Source: Streptomyces solicavernae (GTDB lineage: Bacteria > Actinomycetota > Actinomycetes > Streptomycetales > Streptomycetaceae). Taken from it: 64,000 bases of DNA. Positions 41,481 to 49,951 of the stretch are shown here, piece by piece. The translations under genes were made by a program, and so were the position numbers. Location: the NCBI RefSeq assembly GCF_029968095.1, contig NZ_JASCIR010000002.1:434001-498000 (forward strand). The letters run 5' to 3'. Position 1 is the stretch's first letter, and every line of letters starts with the position of its first letter. The notes below the pieces were generated by a model. That model did not search any database. It saw only the letters and a list, made by a program, of their open reading frames with translations, and was not told the DNA's origin.

Positions 41481-42392
41481 TCAGGCGGCAGGCATCCGGC
41501 TCGGCAGAAAGTCCGTGATGCGGGCCCGCAGGGACGCCGGGTCGAGCCCGTGCGCGCGCAGGTGCTCGGCCATGTCCCCGTACCGCCGAAGCTCGCGCCG
41601 GCCGACGCCGAGCCCGAGCACCCGGTGCGGCACGGACTGCAGGGCCTCGTTCGCGGCGGCCGTGGACGTCCCGGCCAGATACGGCTCGACGATCACCACG
41701 TCCGGCCCGTCCCCGGCCGCCCGGCGCAGCGCCTCGCCGTCGAAGGGGCGCACGGTCGTCGCGTACAGCACGGTCACGTCCAGGCCCTCGACCGCCGCGA
41801 GCACGTTGTCCAGCATCGGCCCGACGGCGATCACGACACCGCCGCGCCCCTCGCGCACGGTGAGCATGCGCGTGCCGTCGACGCCGAGCCCGTCCCGGTT
41901 CGCCTGCTCCGACAGTCGTACGTACACCTTGTCGTCCCCGGCGGCGACCGCGTGCCGCAGCAGCGCCTCCGCCTCGTCCGCGTGGCCCGGCACGTGCACG
42001 GTCCAGCCGTCGAGGGTGTCGAGCAGCGCCACGTCGCCGGGCGCCATATGGGTGAAGCCGCCGGCCGGCCAGTCGTACGAGCCGCCCGCGCTGACCAGGA
42101 CGCCGCCCGCGCCCTGATGCCCGAAGTCCAGCTTGACCTGCTCGAAGGGCCGCTCGACGAGGAAGCCGGCGAAGGTGTGCACGACCGGCCGCATCCCGGT
42201 CAGCGCGAGCCCGGCCCCGGCGCCGACGAGCAGCTGCTCCCGGATGCCGACGTTGATCACGCGGTCCGGATGCCGCCGCTCCGCCTCCTCGACCCGGTCC
42301 CGGGTGATCTCGGCGAGCACGAGCGCGACCCGGGGGTCCTGGTCGAGCAGTTCGGTGACGGTACGGGCGAAACGGTCACGCATGGAGTCCAT
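41481..42392 (-). CDS. transketolase, C-terminal half subunit
   Basis: A 303-residue protein equal to the pyrimidine-binding and C-terminal domains of transketolase. FARTVTELLDQDPRVALVLAEI opens the Pyr domain, VINVGIREQLLVGAGAGLAL carries the ThDP-activating Glu, and VVIVEPYLAGTSTAAANEAL lies in the C-terminal domain. It needs the N-terminal half encoded upstream (42423-43145). ATG 42392 has GGAGG six bases before it; ATGs at 42398 and 42383 are alternatives. Split transketolases of this type often serve secondary or C-source-specific pathways rather than the main pentose phosphate route. Confidence 0.88.
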   Translation of the reverse strand: MDSMRDRFARTVTELLDQDPRVALVLAEITRDRVEEAERRHPDRVINVGIREQLLVGAGAGLALTGMRPVVHTFAGFLVERPFEQVKLDFGHQGAGGVLVSAGGSYDWPAGGFTHMAPGDVALLDTLDGWTVHVPGHADEAEALLRHAVAAGDDKVYVRLSEQANRDGLGVDGTRMLTVREGRGGVVIAVGPMLDNVLAAVEGLDVTVLYATTVRPFDGEALRRAAGDGPDVVIVEPYLAGTSTAAANEALQSVPHRVLGLGVGRRELRRYGDMAEHLRAHGLDPASLRARITDFLPSRMPAA

Positions 42393-42422
42393 GGTCATCC
42401 TCCGAGGGGGTGTGGTCGTGGG

Positions 42423-43145
42423 TCAGCGGGCCGCGGTGACGTTCTTCGGCTCGACGCGGGCGATCACCGCGTGCGGCCGACCCGGGTGCGGGGTCGTGTA
42501 CGCGGCGTGCAGGGCCTCGTGGTCGCGGCCGTCGACGGTCGCCGTGGACCAGCCGGCCGCCTCGAACCGCGCCGCGAGCCCGCCCGGCCTGGCGTGGCTG
42601 GCCGAGGAGTTGTCGATCACCAGCACATGCAGCCGGTCGAGCCCGGCCGGGCCCGCGTACGCGATCGCCTCGTGATTGCTGCCCTCGTCCAGCTCCGCGT
42701 CGCCGACCAGGACCCAGACGGCCGGATCGGTCAGCCCCTGCGCGCGCAGCCCCAGCGCCGAACCGACGCCGATCGGCAGCCCGTGCCCGAGCGAGCCGCT
42801 GCCGATCTCCGCGCCCGGCACCAGCAGCCGGTCCGGGTGATGCCCGAGCGGGGAGTCGTACGAGCCGAACCCCGGCAGCACGTCGACGGGCACGAAGCCC
42901 TGCGCGGCGAGCACCGCGTAGTACGCCATCGGGCCGTGCCCCTTGGACAGCAGGAACCGGTCCCGGCCGGGGTCGTCGACGGTGCCGGGGGAGACGCGCA
43001 GCACGCGGTCGTACAGGACCCAGAGCGCGTCGAGGGTCGAGGTGGCGGCGGGCCCGTGCTTCTCGTCGCCGGTCATCAGGGCCATGAGGCGGGGGAGGTC
43101 GGCGTAGCCGTACGCGGGGGCCTGGACAGTCGTGGTCGTCGTCAT
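42423..43145 (-). CDS. transketolase, N-terminal half subunit
   Basis: A 240-residue protein equal to the ThDP pyrophosphate-binding domain of transketolase: RFLLSKGHGPMAYYAVLAAQG, GSGSLGHGLPIGVGSALGLR, and GDAELDEGSNHEAIAYAG...VIDNS, the GDG...N cofactor motif with GDA in place of GDG. Cotranscribed with the C-terminal half 30 bases downstream. No sugar-specific neighbour reveals the substrate. The upstream spacer contains a threefold 14-bp repeat. Confidence 0.88.
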   Translation of the reverse strand: MTTTTTVQAPAYGYADLPRLMALMTGDEKHGPAATSTLDALWVLYDRVLRVSPGTVDDPGRDRFLLSKGHGPMAYYAVLAAQGFVPVDVLPGFGSYDSPLGHHPDRLLVPGAEIGSGSLGHGLPIGVGSALGLRAQGLTDPAVWVLVGDAELDEGSNHEAIAYAGPAGLDRLHVLVIDNSSASHARPGGLAARFEAAGWSTATVDGRDHEALHAAYTTPHPGRPHAVIARVEPKNVTAAR

Positions 43146-43233
43146 GGGAAGGAGCGTGCAACCTCAATCAAAGTTGAGGTCAAGCACGGACGGTGGGCGT
43201 GCGTCGAGATCCGGCCGCCACGCTCCGTGCGGT

Positions 43234-43275
43234 CACGGAAACGGCTCCACGGAAACGGCTCCACGGAAACGGATT
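43234..43275. repeat. three 14-bp tandem repeats
   Basis: CACGGAAACGGCTC at 43234-43247 and 43248-43261, and CACGGAAACGGATT at 43262-43275, between the transketolase start and the tRNA gene. May be an operator array or a slippage repeat. Confidence 0.75.
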
Positions 43276-43351
43276 CACGACCACCCGCCCGAGTGCGGTA
43301 TTGTTTCCGTGCGCGTTCGGCCCGGGGAAAAGCCCAGGTCACGAACGGCAA

Positions 43352-43425
<74 letters not shown>

Positions 43426-43443
43426 CGTTGCTTTCGCGGACAG

Positions 43444-43472
43444 AGGCCGTTTCCGATCATCGGGAACGGCCT
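43444..43472 (+). terminator. tRNA-Pro terminator hairpin
   Basis: AGGCCGTTTCC (43444-43454) pairs with GGGAACGGCCT (43462-43472) with one G-T pair, 7-base loop, 18 bases after the tRNA. Confidence 0.75.
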
Positions 43473-43561
43473 TCGTCGTCTGCGCGGACGCTGTCGTCAG
43501 GAAGCTCCCAAGGTGGTGAACCGCGGGCGCCGGTCTGGCGTACACCCCCCGTGGTGAGCCG

Positions 43562-44095
43562 ATGACAGCGGAGCGGAAGTGGGTCATGACGGCGGATGAA
43601 CAGCTGCTGCGCGCGCTGTACGACGAGCATGCGGGCGTCCTGCACGCCTTCGTGCTGCGCTATGTGTCCGACCGGCAGCGCGCGGAGGACGTGGTGCAGG
43701 AGACGTTGCTGCGGGCCTGGCGGAATCTGGACGCCATCGACCCGCAGCAGGGCAATCCGCGTTCCTATCTGTTCTCGGTCGCCCGCAATGTCCTCACCGA
43801 CCAGTGGCGCGCCGAGCAGCGTCGGCCGCGCCTGGTGCAGAACGACGAGGCGATTCAGTCCGCGGCGGCCGCCGACGACCTGGAGCGGATGCTCGACGGC
43901 TGGCTGGTGACCGAGGCGCTGGCCCGGCTCTCGCCCGAGCACCGTGCGACGATCGTCGAGCTGTACTACGGGGGACGCAGCATCGCCGAGGCCGCCGCGA
44001 AGCTCGGGATTCCCGCCGGGACCGTGAAGTCCCGTGCGTACTACGCCGTGCGGTCGCTGCGGACGGTGCTGGAGGAAATGGGAGTGGTGCGGTGA
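43562..44095 (+). CDS. ECF RNA polymerase sigma factor
   Basis: A 177-residue ECF (group 4) sigma factor. Region 2 includes LYDEHAGVLHAFVLRYVSDR, AEDVVQETLLRAWRNLD and PRSYLFSVARNVLTDQWR. Region 4 has LARLSPEHRATIVELYYGGR and AAAKLGIPAGTVKSRAYYAV (the helix-turn-helix). ATG 43562 is used; ATG 43586 would also give a complete sigma. The anti-sigma gene overlaps its stop (GTGA). The YncE-like and EF-hand genes downstream are likely targets or operon members. Confidence 0.93.
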   Translation: MTAERKWVMTADEQLLRALYDEHAGVLHAFVLRYVSDRQRAEDVVQETLLRAWRNLDAIDPQQGNPRSYLFSVARNVLTDQWRAEQRRPRLVQNDEAIQSAAAADDLERMLDGWLVTEALARLSPEHRATIVELYYGGRSIAEAAAKLGIPAGTVKSRAYYAVRSLRTVLEEMGVVR

Positions 44096-44823
44096 AGGAG
44101 CAGAGCCGGCAGCAGCACGAGGAGCTGCGCACGCTGCTCGGGGCCTATGTGCTCGGCGGACTGGGCGCGGGGGACCGGGAGCGCCTCGAATCCCATCTGG
44201 CGCGGTGCGACTCCTGCCGGGAGGAGCTGTCCGCGTACGCCGTCCTGCCCGGCCTGCTCCATCAGGCGGGGCCGCCGCCGGAGGCCGTTCCGCCGCCGGA
44301 GTCCACGTGGGAGGGGCTGGTCGCCACGGCCCGCGCCGAGCGTGCCGCCGAGCGGACCGCCGGGCGGTCCGACGGCCGCTCCGACGCCCGGCGAGGCCGT
44401 TGGGGCCTGCGGCCGCGCCTGGCCCTGGCGGCCGCGGCGGCGGCAGCGGGCCTGGTCATCGGCGGCGGCACCGTCGGCGTCGTCGGCCTGGGCGGCGACC
44501 ACCGCGCCGCGCCCGCAGGACCGGGGCCGGACGGTGAGCCGCTGACCGCCCTCGCGGGCAGCCCCGCGAGCGGGCACGGCAGCCTGGAGGCGCGGGCCTG
44601 GGGCACCGAAGTCGCCTTGCACGTCGAGGACTTGCCGACGGGCGAGCACTTCGTGGCCTGGGTGGTCGACCGGGACGGGCGCCGGGAGCAGGCCGCCGTC
44701 TGGTCGTCCACGCCGAACGGCAGCGCCCGGCTGCGCGGCGCCTCCTCGATCCCGCGCGACCGGGTCGCGACCCTGCGCGTGACCACCCGCGACGGCAAGC
44801 CCTTGCTGGAGATGCGGCCCTGA
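44092..44823 (+). CDS. zinc-finger anti-sigma factor
   Basis: A 243-residue membrane anti-sigma factor. The N-terminal cytoplasmic anti-sigma domain has the zinc motif HLARCDSC (HxxxCxxC). One transmembrane helix lies at about residues 102-124, and an extracytoplasmic region (LTALAGSPASGHGSLEARAWG onward) resembles the RskA/anti-sigma-K C-terminal domain. GTG 44092 overlaps the sigma gene. It should hold the ECF sigma inactive until a signal at the cell surface releases it. Confidence 0.92.
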   Translation: MKEQSRQQHEELRTLLGAYVLGGLGAGDRERLESHLARCDSCREELSAYAVLPGLLHQAGPPPEAVPPPESTWEGLVATARAERAAERTAGRSDGRSDARRGRWGLRPRLALAAAAAAAGLVIGGGTVGVVGLGGDHRAAPAGPGPDGEPLTALAGSPASGHGSLEARAWGTEVALHVEDLPTGEHFVAWVVDRDGRREQAAVWSSTPNGSARLRGASSIPRDRVATLRVTTRDGKPLLEMRP

Positions 44824-44869
44824 GCGTCTCGCCTCGATCGACCCCGGGTTCCGGATGACGCCCCCTCGG

Positions 44870-44912
44870 CGAGTCATATCCCGGAATCCCGACGAGTCAT
44901 ATCCCGGAATCC
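44870..44912 (+). repeat. 20-bp direct repeat upstream of YncE-like gene
   Basis: CGAGTCATATCCCGGAATCC occurs at 44870-44889 and again at 44893-44912 (period 23, about two helical turns). An inverted, partial relative (GGTTCCGGATGACG) lies at 44848-44861. Position between the anti-sigma and YncE genes suggests a promoter or operator array. Confidence 0.65.
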
Positions 44913-45007
44913 GGAACCATGCGGCTCGAATTCCATCCCTCCTCCGGTGAACCGGACGGCGCCGCCCGGCGTACACGCCCCGGAACCGGTCATCGGAGGA
45001 GGTCGAA

Positions 45008-46543
45008 GTGGGAACGAGAAAGTTCCGCAGGAACGTGGTCGCGGCGACCGCGGCTGCGGCCGTCGTGGCCGCGGGAGGGGTCGGGGTGGCGTCGGTGGAC
45101 CCCGGCGGTGCGACGGCGCCGCGGTCGTCCGACAGGGCCCCGGCGGCAGGGCGGACGAAAGCCCCGGTCCAGGCACCGGCGTTGCCGGGCGCCCAGGGGA
45201 TCTCCCCGTCCGACCGGGTCTATACCGCGGACCAGACGTCCAACACCGTCACCGTCATCGACCCGTCGAAGGACCGGGTCCTGGGCACCCTCGCCCTGGG
45301 CTCGCAACGGCTCGACGGCGTCCTGGGCGCGCAGTACCTGAAGGAGGTCGGGGTCCACGGGCTCGGCTTCTCCCGCGACGGACGCCACCTCGGCGTGGTC
45401 AGCGTCACCACCAACTCGGCGGTCGTCATCGACACGGCCACCAACGAGATCGTGTCCAAGACATACGTCGGACGGGCCGCCCACGAGGGCTTCTTCAGCG
45501 CCGACGGAACCGAGTTCTGGGTCGCCGAGCGCGGGCAGGACACCGTGGCCGTGGTCGACGTCCGGCACGGCGGCGTCAAGGAGCGGATCCGTACCGGGCA
45601 GGGCCCGAGCAAGGTGCTGTTCAGCCCGGACGGCAAGCGGGCCTACGTCAACCACATCGGGACCGCGCAGGTCACTGTCGTGGACACCGCGCAGAAGAAG
45701 GTCGTGCAGCGCATCCGCGGCATCGGCGACGTGTTCTCCCCGGACGCCGCGCTCTCCCCGGACGGACGGGAGCTGTGGGTCGGCCAGAAGAAGGCCGGCA
45801 AGGTGACCGTCGTCGACGTGCGCGCCGGACGCGTCCTGACCGTGCTCGACACCGGGCCGGAGACCAACCACATCAACTTCGTCACCACGGCCGACACCGC
45901 CTACGCGTACGTGACCGTCGGCGGCCGCGACGAGACGCTGGTCTACGAGCGCCGCGGCGCGCACCCCCAACTGGTGGACCGCATCCGCAACTCCGGCTCC
46001 ACGCCCCACGGCATCTGGCCCAGCCCGGACAACACCAAGGTCTACGTGGCGCTTGAGCGCGGCGACGCCGTGGACGTCATCGACACCCGCACCCGCCGGG
46101 TGACCAAGTCCCTCGACGTCGGCCAGGATCCGCAGGCCCTGGTGTACGTGGCGCGGTCCGCGCCCGCCGCGAACGCCGGACTCGGACGCCAGGGCCTGTC
46201 CGCGGCCACCCGCGACGTCCCGGTGGACGCACCCGGGGACGCCGATGTCGAGGTGACCGCACGCCCCGTCGACGGACTCGACCAACTCCAGCTCTCCGCA
46301 AAGGCACTTGAGCCCTCGACCGCGTACACCCTCTACGCCCGCCGGGCGGGGGAGCGCGTCCCGCTGGTCGACTTCACCACCGACGCCAAGGGCGCCGCAC
46401 CCCGGGTGCTGGTCTTCGCCCGCTTCACCGGCGTGTACGACGACCGTCTGACCGTCGCACGCGCCACCGGAACGTCCGCCAACACGGACCACGGGGGCCA
46501 CGGGGGCAACGGGGACCACGGGGCGCACGCGCACGACGACTGA
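45008..46543 (+). CDS. secreted YncE-like beta-propeller protein with His-rich tail
   Basis: A 511-residue exported protein. After a signal sequence (VVAATAAAAVVAAGGVGVAS) come repeated blades of the YVTN/YncE type (NTVTVIDPSKDRVLGTLALG, NSAVVIDTATNEIVSKTYVG, AQVTVVDTAQKKVV, GKVTVVDVRAGRVLTVLDTG, DAVDVIDTRTRRVTKSLDVG). A C-terminal beta domain and a tail HGGHGGNGDHGAHAHDD rich in His and Asp follow, which could bind metal ions. GTG 45008 follows GGAGG. Located behind an ECF sigma/anti-sigma pair, so probably an envelope-stress or metal-related surface protein. Ligand unknown. Confidence 0.88.
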   Translation: MGTRKFRRNVVAATAAAAVVAAGGVGVASVDPGGATAPRSSDRAPAAGRTKAPVQAPALPGAQGISPSDRVYTADQTSNTVTVIDPSKDRVLGTLALGSQRLDGVLGAQYLKEVGVHGLGFSRDGRHLGVVSVTTNSAVVIDTATNEIVSKTYVGRAAHEGFFSADGTEFWVAERGQDTVAVVDVRHGGVKERIRTGQGPSKVLFSPDGKRAYVNHIGTAQVTVVDTAQKKVVQRIRGIGDVFSPDAALSPDGRELWVGQKKAGKVTVVDVRAGRVLTVLDTGPETNHINFVTTADTAYAYVTVGGRDETLVYERRGAHPQLVDRIRNSGSTPHGIWPSPDNTKVYVALERGDAVDVIDTRTRRVTKSLDVGQDPQALVYVARSAPAANAGLGRQGLSAATRDVPVDAPGDADVEVTARPVDGLDQLQLSAKALEPSTAYTLYARRAGERVPLVDFTTDAKGAAPRVLVFARFTGVYDDRLTVARATGTSANTDHGGHGGNGDHGAHAHDD

Positions 46544-46635
46544 TGGCGCCCCGCCCGGAACACCCCCCTCAGCCGCATCACCCAGCACATCCCGTACCGC
46601 AAACCCCGTAACCCATCAGCACACGAGGAGTAGAC

Positions 46636-47367
46636 ATGCGTCACAAGCCGTCCAAGCGCACCCTGTTCGCCGCCGCCACCGCCGGGGTGATCGCCGCGGC
46701 CACCGCGGTCGCGTCCGCCGTGGCCGCCCCCGAGTCCGCCCGCGAGTCCGCCCGCGAGTCCGGCTCCGCGGCCCGGCCGAAGGACGACCGGCCCGTCGAG
46801 GTCGAGGTGTTCGCCCCCGCCGAGGGCGATGTCGCCGGAGCCGAGGGCAAGGGCTGGTTCGTGGACCTGGAGGTGTCCTACCCCGGCGGCCCCGACGGAC
46901 TGCGCCGGGCCGGGTTCAGCGGCGCGCAGCTCACCGGCCCGGCCGGGCACAACAACGTGCCGCCGCTGCCCGGCACGTTCTCCCCCGGGCAGGACGACCG
47001 CCTTCCCGGCCTTGTCGTCCTCGGTTCCACGACGATCGACGACCCGGACCGCAAGTTCGCCGGCCCCGGCACCAACCTGGCCGACCTGTTCAACGTGACG
47101 GGCATCAGCGACCGGTCCGCCGACGCCACCAGGCTGTGGGACACCTGGATCGTCGGCGACTCCATCATGGGCAAGGACATCGACACCGTCCTGACCGTCG
47201 CGGTGGTCGACGACCTCGACGACAACGGGGTGTACGACGACGCCCCGGACGTCGTGAAGGACCTGAACGGTGACGGGCGCGTCGACGGAAAGGACCTGAA
47301 GGCCCTGGGCGTCGCCTCGGAGGTCGAGAAGGTCCGCTTCCGTCTGAACGGTGCCCCCGCCGCCTGA
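46636..47367 (+). CDS. secreted protein with EF-hand/dockerin-like calcium motif
   Basis: A 243-residue exported protein with a Sec signal (LFAAATAGVIAAATAVASAV). The mature region is not a family I recognise. Near the end are two acidic loops, DDLDDNGVYDDAPD and DLNGDGRVDGKDLKALG; the second has the DxNxDGxVDxxD pattern of EF-hand or dockerin calcium-binding loops. ATG 46636 follows GAGGAG. It lies 92 bases after the YncE-like gene and probably belongs to the same unit, ended by a strong hairpin. Confidence 0.8.
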   Translation: MRHKPSKRTLFAAATAGVIAAATAVASAVAAPESARESARESGSAARPKDDRPVEVEVFAPAEGDVAGAEGKGWFVDLEVSYPGGPDGLRRAGFSGAQLTGPAGHNNVPPLPGTFSPGQDDRLPGLVVLGSTTIDDPDRKFAGPGTNLADLFNVTGISDRSADATRLWDTWIVGDSIMGKDIDTVLTVAVVDDLDDNGVYDDAPDVVKDLNGDGRVDGKDLKALGVASEVEKVRFRLNGAPAA

Positions 47368-47384
47368 CCCCCGTACGAGAACGT

Positions 47385-47429
47385 GGCCGACCGGCCCCCA
47401 CCGATGCAACGGGTGGGGGCCGGTCGGCC
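47385..47429. terminator. bidirectional terminator
   Basis: A perfect 18-bp stem (47385-47402 with 47412-47429) with a 9-base loop, between the convergent EF-hand and YeiH-type genes. Confidence 0.88.
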
Positions 47430-47448
47430 GTTCATCCGCAGGGTGCGG

Positions 47449-48675
47449 TCACAGGGTTCCGGTCAGGTACTGGAGGACGAGGCTGGTGACGGAGACGACG
47501 ATCCACAGGCAGGCGCCGAGGACGAGCGGCCGCGGGCCGGTGCGGCGCAGGCCGCCGAGGTCGGTGGAGAGCCCCGTGGCGGCGAGCGCGACGGTGATGA
47601 GGAAGACCGAGAGCTCGCTGAGTCCGGGGTGGGCGGCCGCCGGGATGAGGCCGAGGGTGTTGGCCGTGGTCATCAGCAGGAAGCCGACCAGGAACACGGG
47701 CACCAGCTTGACCACCCGGGGCCGGGGACCGGGCGCCGCGTCCGACGCGGCACGGTCGCGGCGCCGCACCAGCCAGGCGAGCCCCAGACAGATGGGGATG
47801 ATCATGAGGGTGCGGGTGAGTTTGACGACGACCGCATGGTTCGAAGCGATCGGACCGTACGTGGCGGCCGCGGCGACCACGGAGGACGTGTCGTTGACCG
47901 CGGTGCCCGCGAAGAGGCCGAAGCTCTCCTGGCTCATCCCGAGCAGATGGCCGATCAGGGGGAAGGTGAGCACGGCCGCGACGTTGAACAGGAAGATGGT
48001 GGAGACCGCGTAGGCCACCTCGACGCCGGCCGCGCGGATCACCGGTGCGGTGGCCGCGATCGCCGACGCGCCGCAGACGCCGGTGCCCACACCGATCAGC
48101 GTACGCAGGTCCCTGACGACGCCGAGCCGGCGGCCGATGCCGTACGCGCAGGCCAGACAGATCACCAACGAGCCGATCATCACCGGCAGCGAGCTGACGC
48201 CCACGTGGACCATCTGGGTCAGCGACAGCTGGGAACCCAGTACGACGACCGATATCTGCAGGACCCGCTTGGCGGCGAACGCGATGCCGGGACGCCACCG
48301 TGGGCCCGGCTTCAGCAGGGCGGCGATCAGCACGCCGAGGACGATCCCGGCCACCGGGCCGCCGACGAGCGGGAACACCTTGCCGATCGCCGTGGCCGCC
48401 ACGGCGATGGCCAGGGCGAGGGCCAGACCCGGTACGAGCGCGGCCGCTCCCGCCGGGCTCGTGGCCGTAGTGGTGCCCGTGCCCGTGCTCGTGCTCGTGC
48501 TCGTGCCCGCGTCCGTGTCCGTGTCCGTGCCGGTGGTCGTGTCCGTGCTTGTGCCCGTGGTCGTGCTCGTGCTCGTGGTCGGGCGGGGCGGCTCGGGGTG
48601 GTGTCCGGAGGGCTGGGCCGCCGACGCGGACTCGGCCTTCGGTGGGGTGACCTGACGGTCCAGATCTTCGCTCAT
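47449..48675 (-). CDS. YeiH/PSE-family putative sulfite/sulfate exporter
   Basis: A 408-residue membrane protein of the YeiH (UPF0324, putative sulfate exporter) family with about ten spans: GPVAGIVLGVLIAALLKPG, VVVLGSQLSLTQM, LIGVGTGVCGASAIAATAPV, GLFAGTAVNDTSSVVAAAAT and VFLITVALAATGLSTDLG. Residues ~31-70 are a Thr/Ser/Asp simple repeat. ATG 48675 is the start. A LysR gene is divergent, as in the yeiE-yeiH pair of enteric bacteria, where the regulator is linked to sulfite. Next to xsc, whose product is sulfite, export of sulfite or sulfate is the likely role. Confidence 0.85.
   Translation of the reverse strand: MSEDLDRQVTPPKAESASAAQPSGHHPEPPRPTTSTSTTTGTSTDTTTGTDTDTDAGTSTSTSTGTGTTTATSPAGAAALVPGLALALAIAVAATAIGKVFPLVGGPVAGIVLGVLIAALLKPGPRWRPGIAFAAKRVLQISVVVLGSQLSLTQMVHVGVSSLPVMIGSLVICLACAYGIGRRLGVVRDLRTLIGVGTGVCGASAIAATAPVIRAAGVEVAYAVSTIFLFNVAAVLTFPLIGHLLGMSQESFGLFAGTAVNDTSSVVAAAATYGPIASNHAVVVKLTRTLMIIPICLGLAWLVRRRDRAASDAAPGPRPRVVKLVPVFLVGFLLMTTANTLGLIPAAAHPGLSELSVFLITVALAATGLSTDLGGLRRTGPRPLVLGACLWIVVSVTSLVLQYLTGTL
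48465..48583 (-). repeat. simple-sequence region encoding Thr/Ser/Asp-rich stretch
   Basis: Runs of GTGCTCGTGCTCGTG-like hexamers. In the used frame they encode TSTSTTTGTST and DTDTDAGTSTST-like segments of the exporter N-terminus. One alternative frame would encode a His-rich stretch (HEHEHEHGHGHHYGHE). Confidence 0.8.
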
Positions 48676-48783
48676 GGCCTCGACTCTGGGACGCTCCGTT
48701 GCGCGGTTGTAGCCCCGAGTTCGCGAGGAGGTCATAGCCAACCGATATGACTCCGGACCGGATCCGGCCCCTACCCTGGAGCC

Positions 48784-49692
48784 ATGAGCCAGTTGCCGGA
48801 TCTGGAGTCCCTGCGGCTGCTCGTCCTGGTCGGAGATGCGGGAAGCCTGAGCAGTGCGGCGGCGCAGCTCGGACTGGCGCAACCGTCGGCGAGCAAGCGG
48901 CTGTCCCTGCTTGAGCGCAAGCTGGGCCTGGTCCTCGTGGACCGGACACGGCGCGGGTCGCAACTCACCGACGCGGGCCGGGCGGTGGCCGGATGGGCCC
49001 AGCGGGTCCAGCAGGAGATGGAGGGGCTGCTGACCGGCGCGGAGGCGCTGCGGACGAAGCGGGACGCCGAGCTGCGGGTGGCGGCCAGCATGACCGTGGC
49101 CGAGTGCCTGGTGCCGGGCTGGATAGGCGAACTGCGCCGGGCACGGCCCGAGTTGTACATCGGCCTCCAGGTGACCAACAGCGAGCACGTCCCCGAGCTG
49201 CTGCGCAGCGGGGCGGCGGACCTCGGGTTCGTCGAGTCGCCGCTGGCCCCGACCGGGCTGACCGCCTGTCAGGTCGCCTGCGACCGGCTGCTCGTGGTGG
49301 TCGCGCCGGGGCACCCCTGGACGCGGCGCCGCCGCCCGCTGGGCATCGCCGAGCTCGCCGCCGCACCGCTGGTGCTGCGCGAACGCGGATCGGGCACCCG
49401 GGAAACGCTGGACCAGGCGCTGCGCCAGGCCGGTGTGGGCGAGCCGCTGCCGCTCCTTGAGCTGGGCTCGGCGACCGCCGTACGCAACGCCGTGATCGCC
49501 GGCACCGGCCCGGCGGTGATCAGCGAACTCGCCGTACGGGCCGACCTCGCCGACGGCCGGCTGCTGCCGGTGGAGGTCGAGGGCATGGAACTGCGCCGGG
49601 CCCTGCGCGCGGTCTGGGCAACGGGGCGCACCCTCGTGGGGCCCGCCGCGGAACTCCTCGCCGTGACGAGACGCCGAGGGAAGAAGGGGTGA
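48784..49692 (+). CDS. LysR family regulator (YeiE/CysB-like position)
   Basis: A 302-residue LysR-type regulator. The N-terminal helix-turn-helix (LESLRLLVLVGDAGSLSSAA, SASKRLSLLERKLGLVLVDR) is followed by an effector domain with RVAASMTVAECLVPGWIGEL and NAVIAGTGPAVISELAV. ATG 48784 is 109 bases from the divergent YeiH-type exporter, so it probably activates that gene in response to sulfite or another anion. The taurine genes downstream converge on it across a terminator. Confidence 0.88.
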   Translation: MSQLPDLESLRLLVLVGDAGSLSSAAAQLGLAQPSASKRLSLLERKLGLVLVDRTRRGSQLTDAGRAVAGWAQRVQQEMEGLLTGAEALRTKRDAELRVAASMTVAECLVPGWIGELRRARPELYIGLQVTNSEHVPELLRSGAADLGFVESPLAPTGLTACQVACDRLLVVVAPGHPWTRRRRPLGIAELAAAPLVLRERGSGTRETLDQALRQAGVGEPLPLLELGSATAVRNAVIAGTGPAVISELAVRADLADGRLLPVEVEGMELRRALRAVWATGRTLVGPAAELLAVTRRRGKKG

Positions 49693-49740
49693 CCGGGGGA
49701 GGGCGGTGGTGAGGTGCGCAGGCCCCGCCCCGCGGCCAGC

Positions 49741-49783
49741 ACGACGGCGGCGTGCTCCTCGTACGGGAGCACGCCGCCGTCGT
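49741..49783. terminator. bidirectional terminator
   Basis: A perfect 18-bp stem (49741-49758 with 49766-49783), 7-base loop, between the LysR stop and the convergent pta gene. Confidence 0.85.
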
Positions 49784-49800
49784 TCGCTCGTGACGCGGTC

Positions 49801-49892
49801 CCCGCGCGGGAGCCCGGGAGCGGCCCCGCGCGGGAGCCCGGGAGCGGCCCCGCGCGGGAGCCCGGGAGCGGCCCCGCGCGGGAGCCCGGGGG
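49801..49892. repeat. 24-bp tandem repeat, 3.8 copies
   Basis: Units beginning CCCGCGCGGGAGCCCGGGAG at 49801, 49825, 49849 and 49873. CCGCGCGG and GCCCGGGA are dyads, so the RNA would be highly structured. It lies downstream of the pta stop (minus strand), 17 bases past the 18-bp terminator. Confidence 0.85.
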
Positions 49893-49951
49893 AGCGGGTC
49901 GTGCCGTTCAGCGCTCCCGGAGCAGGCCGGGGGGCCGGGCCAAGGAGCGGG

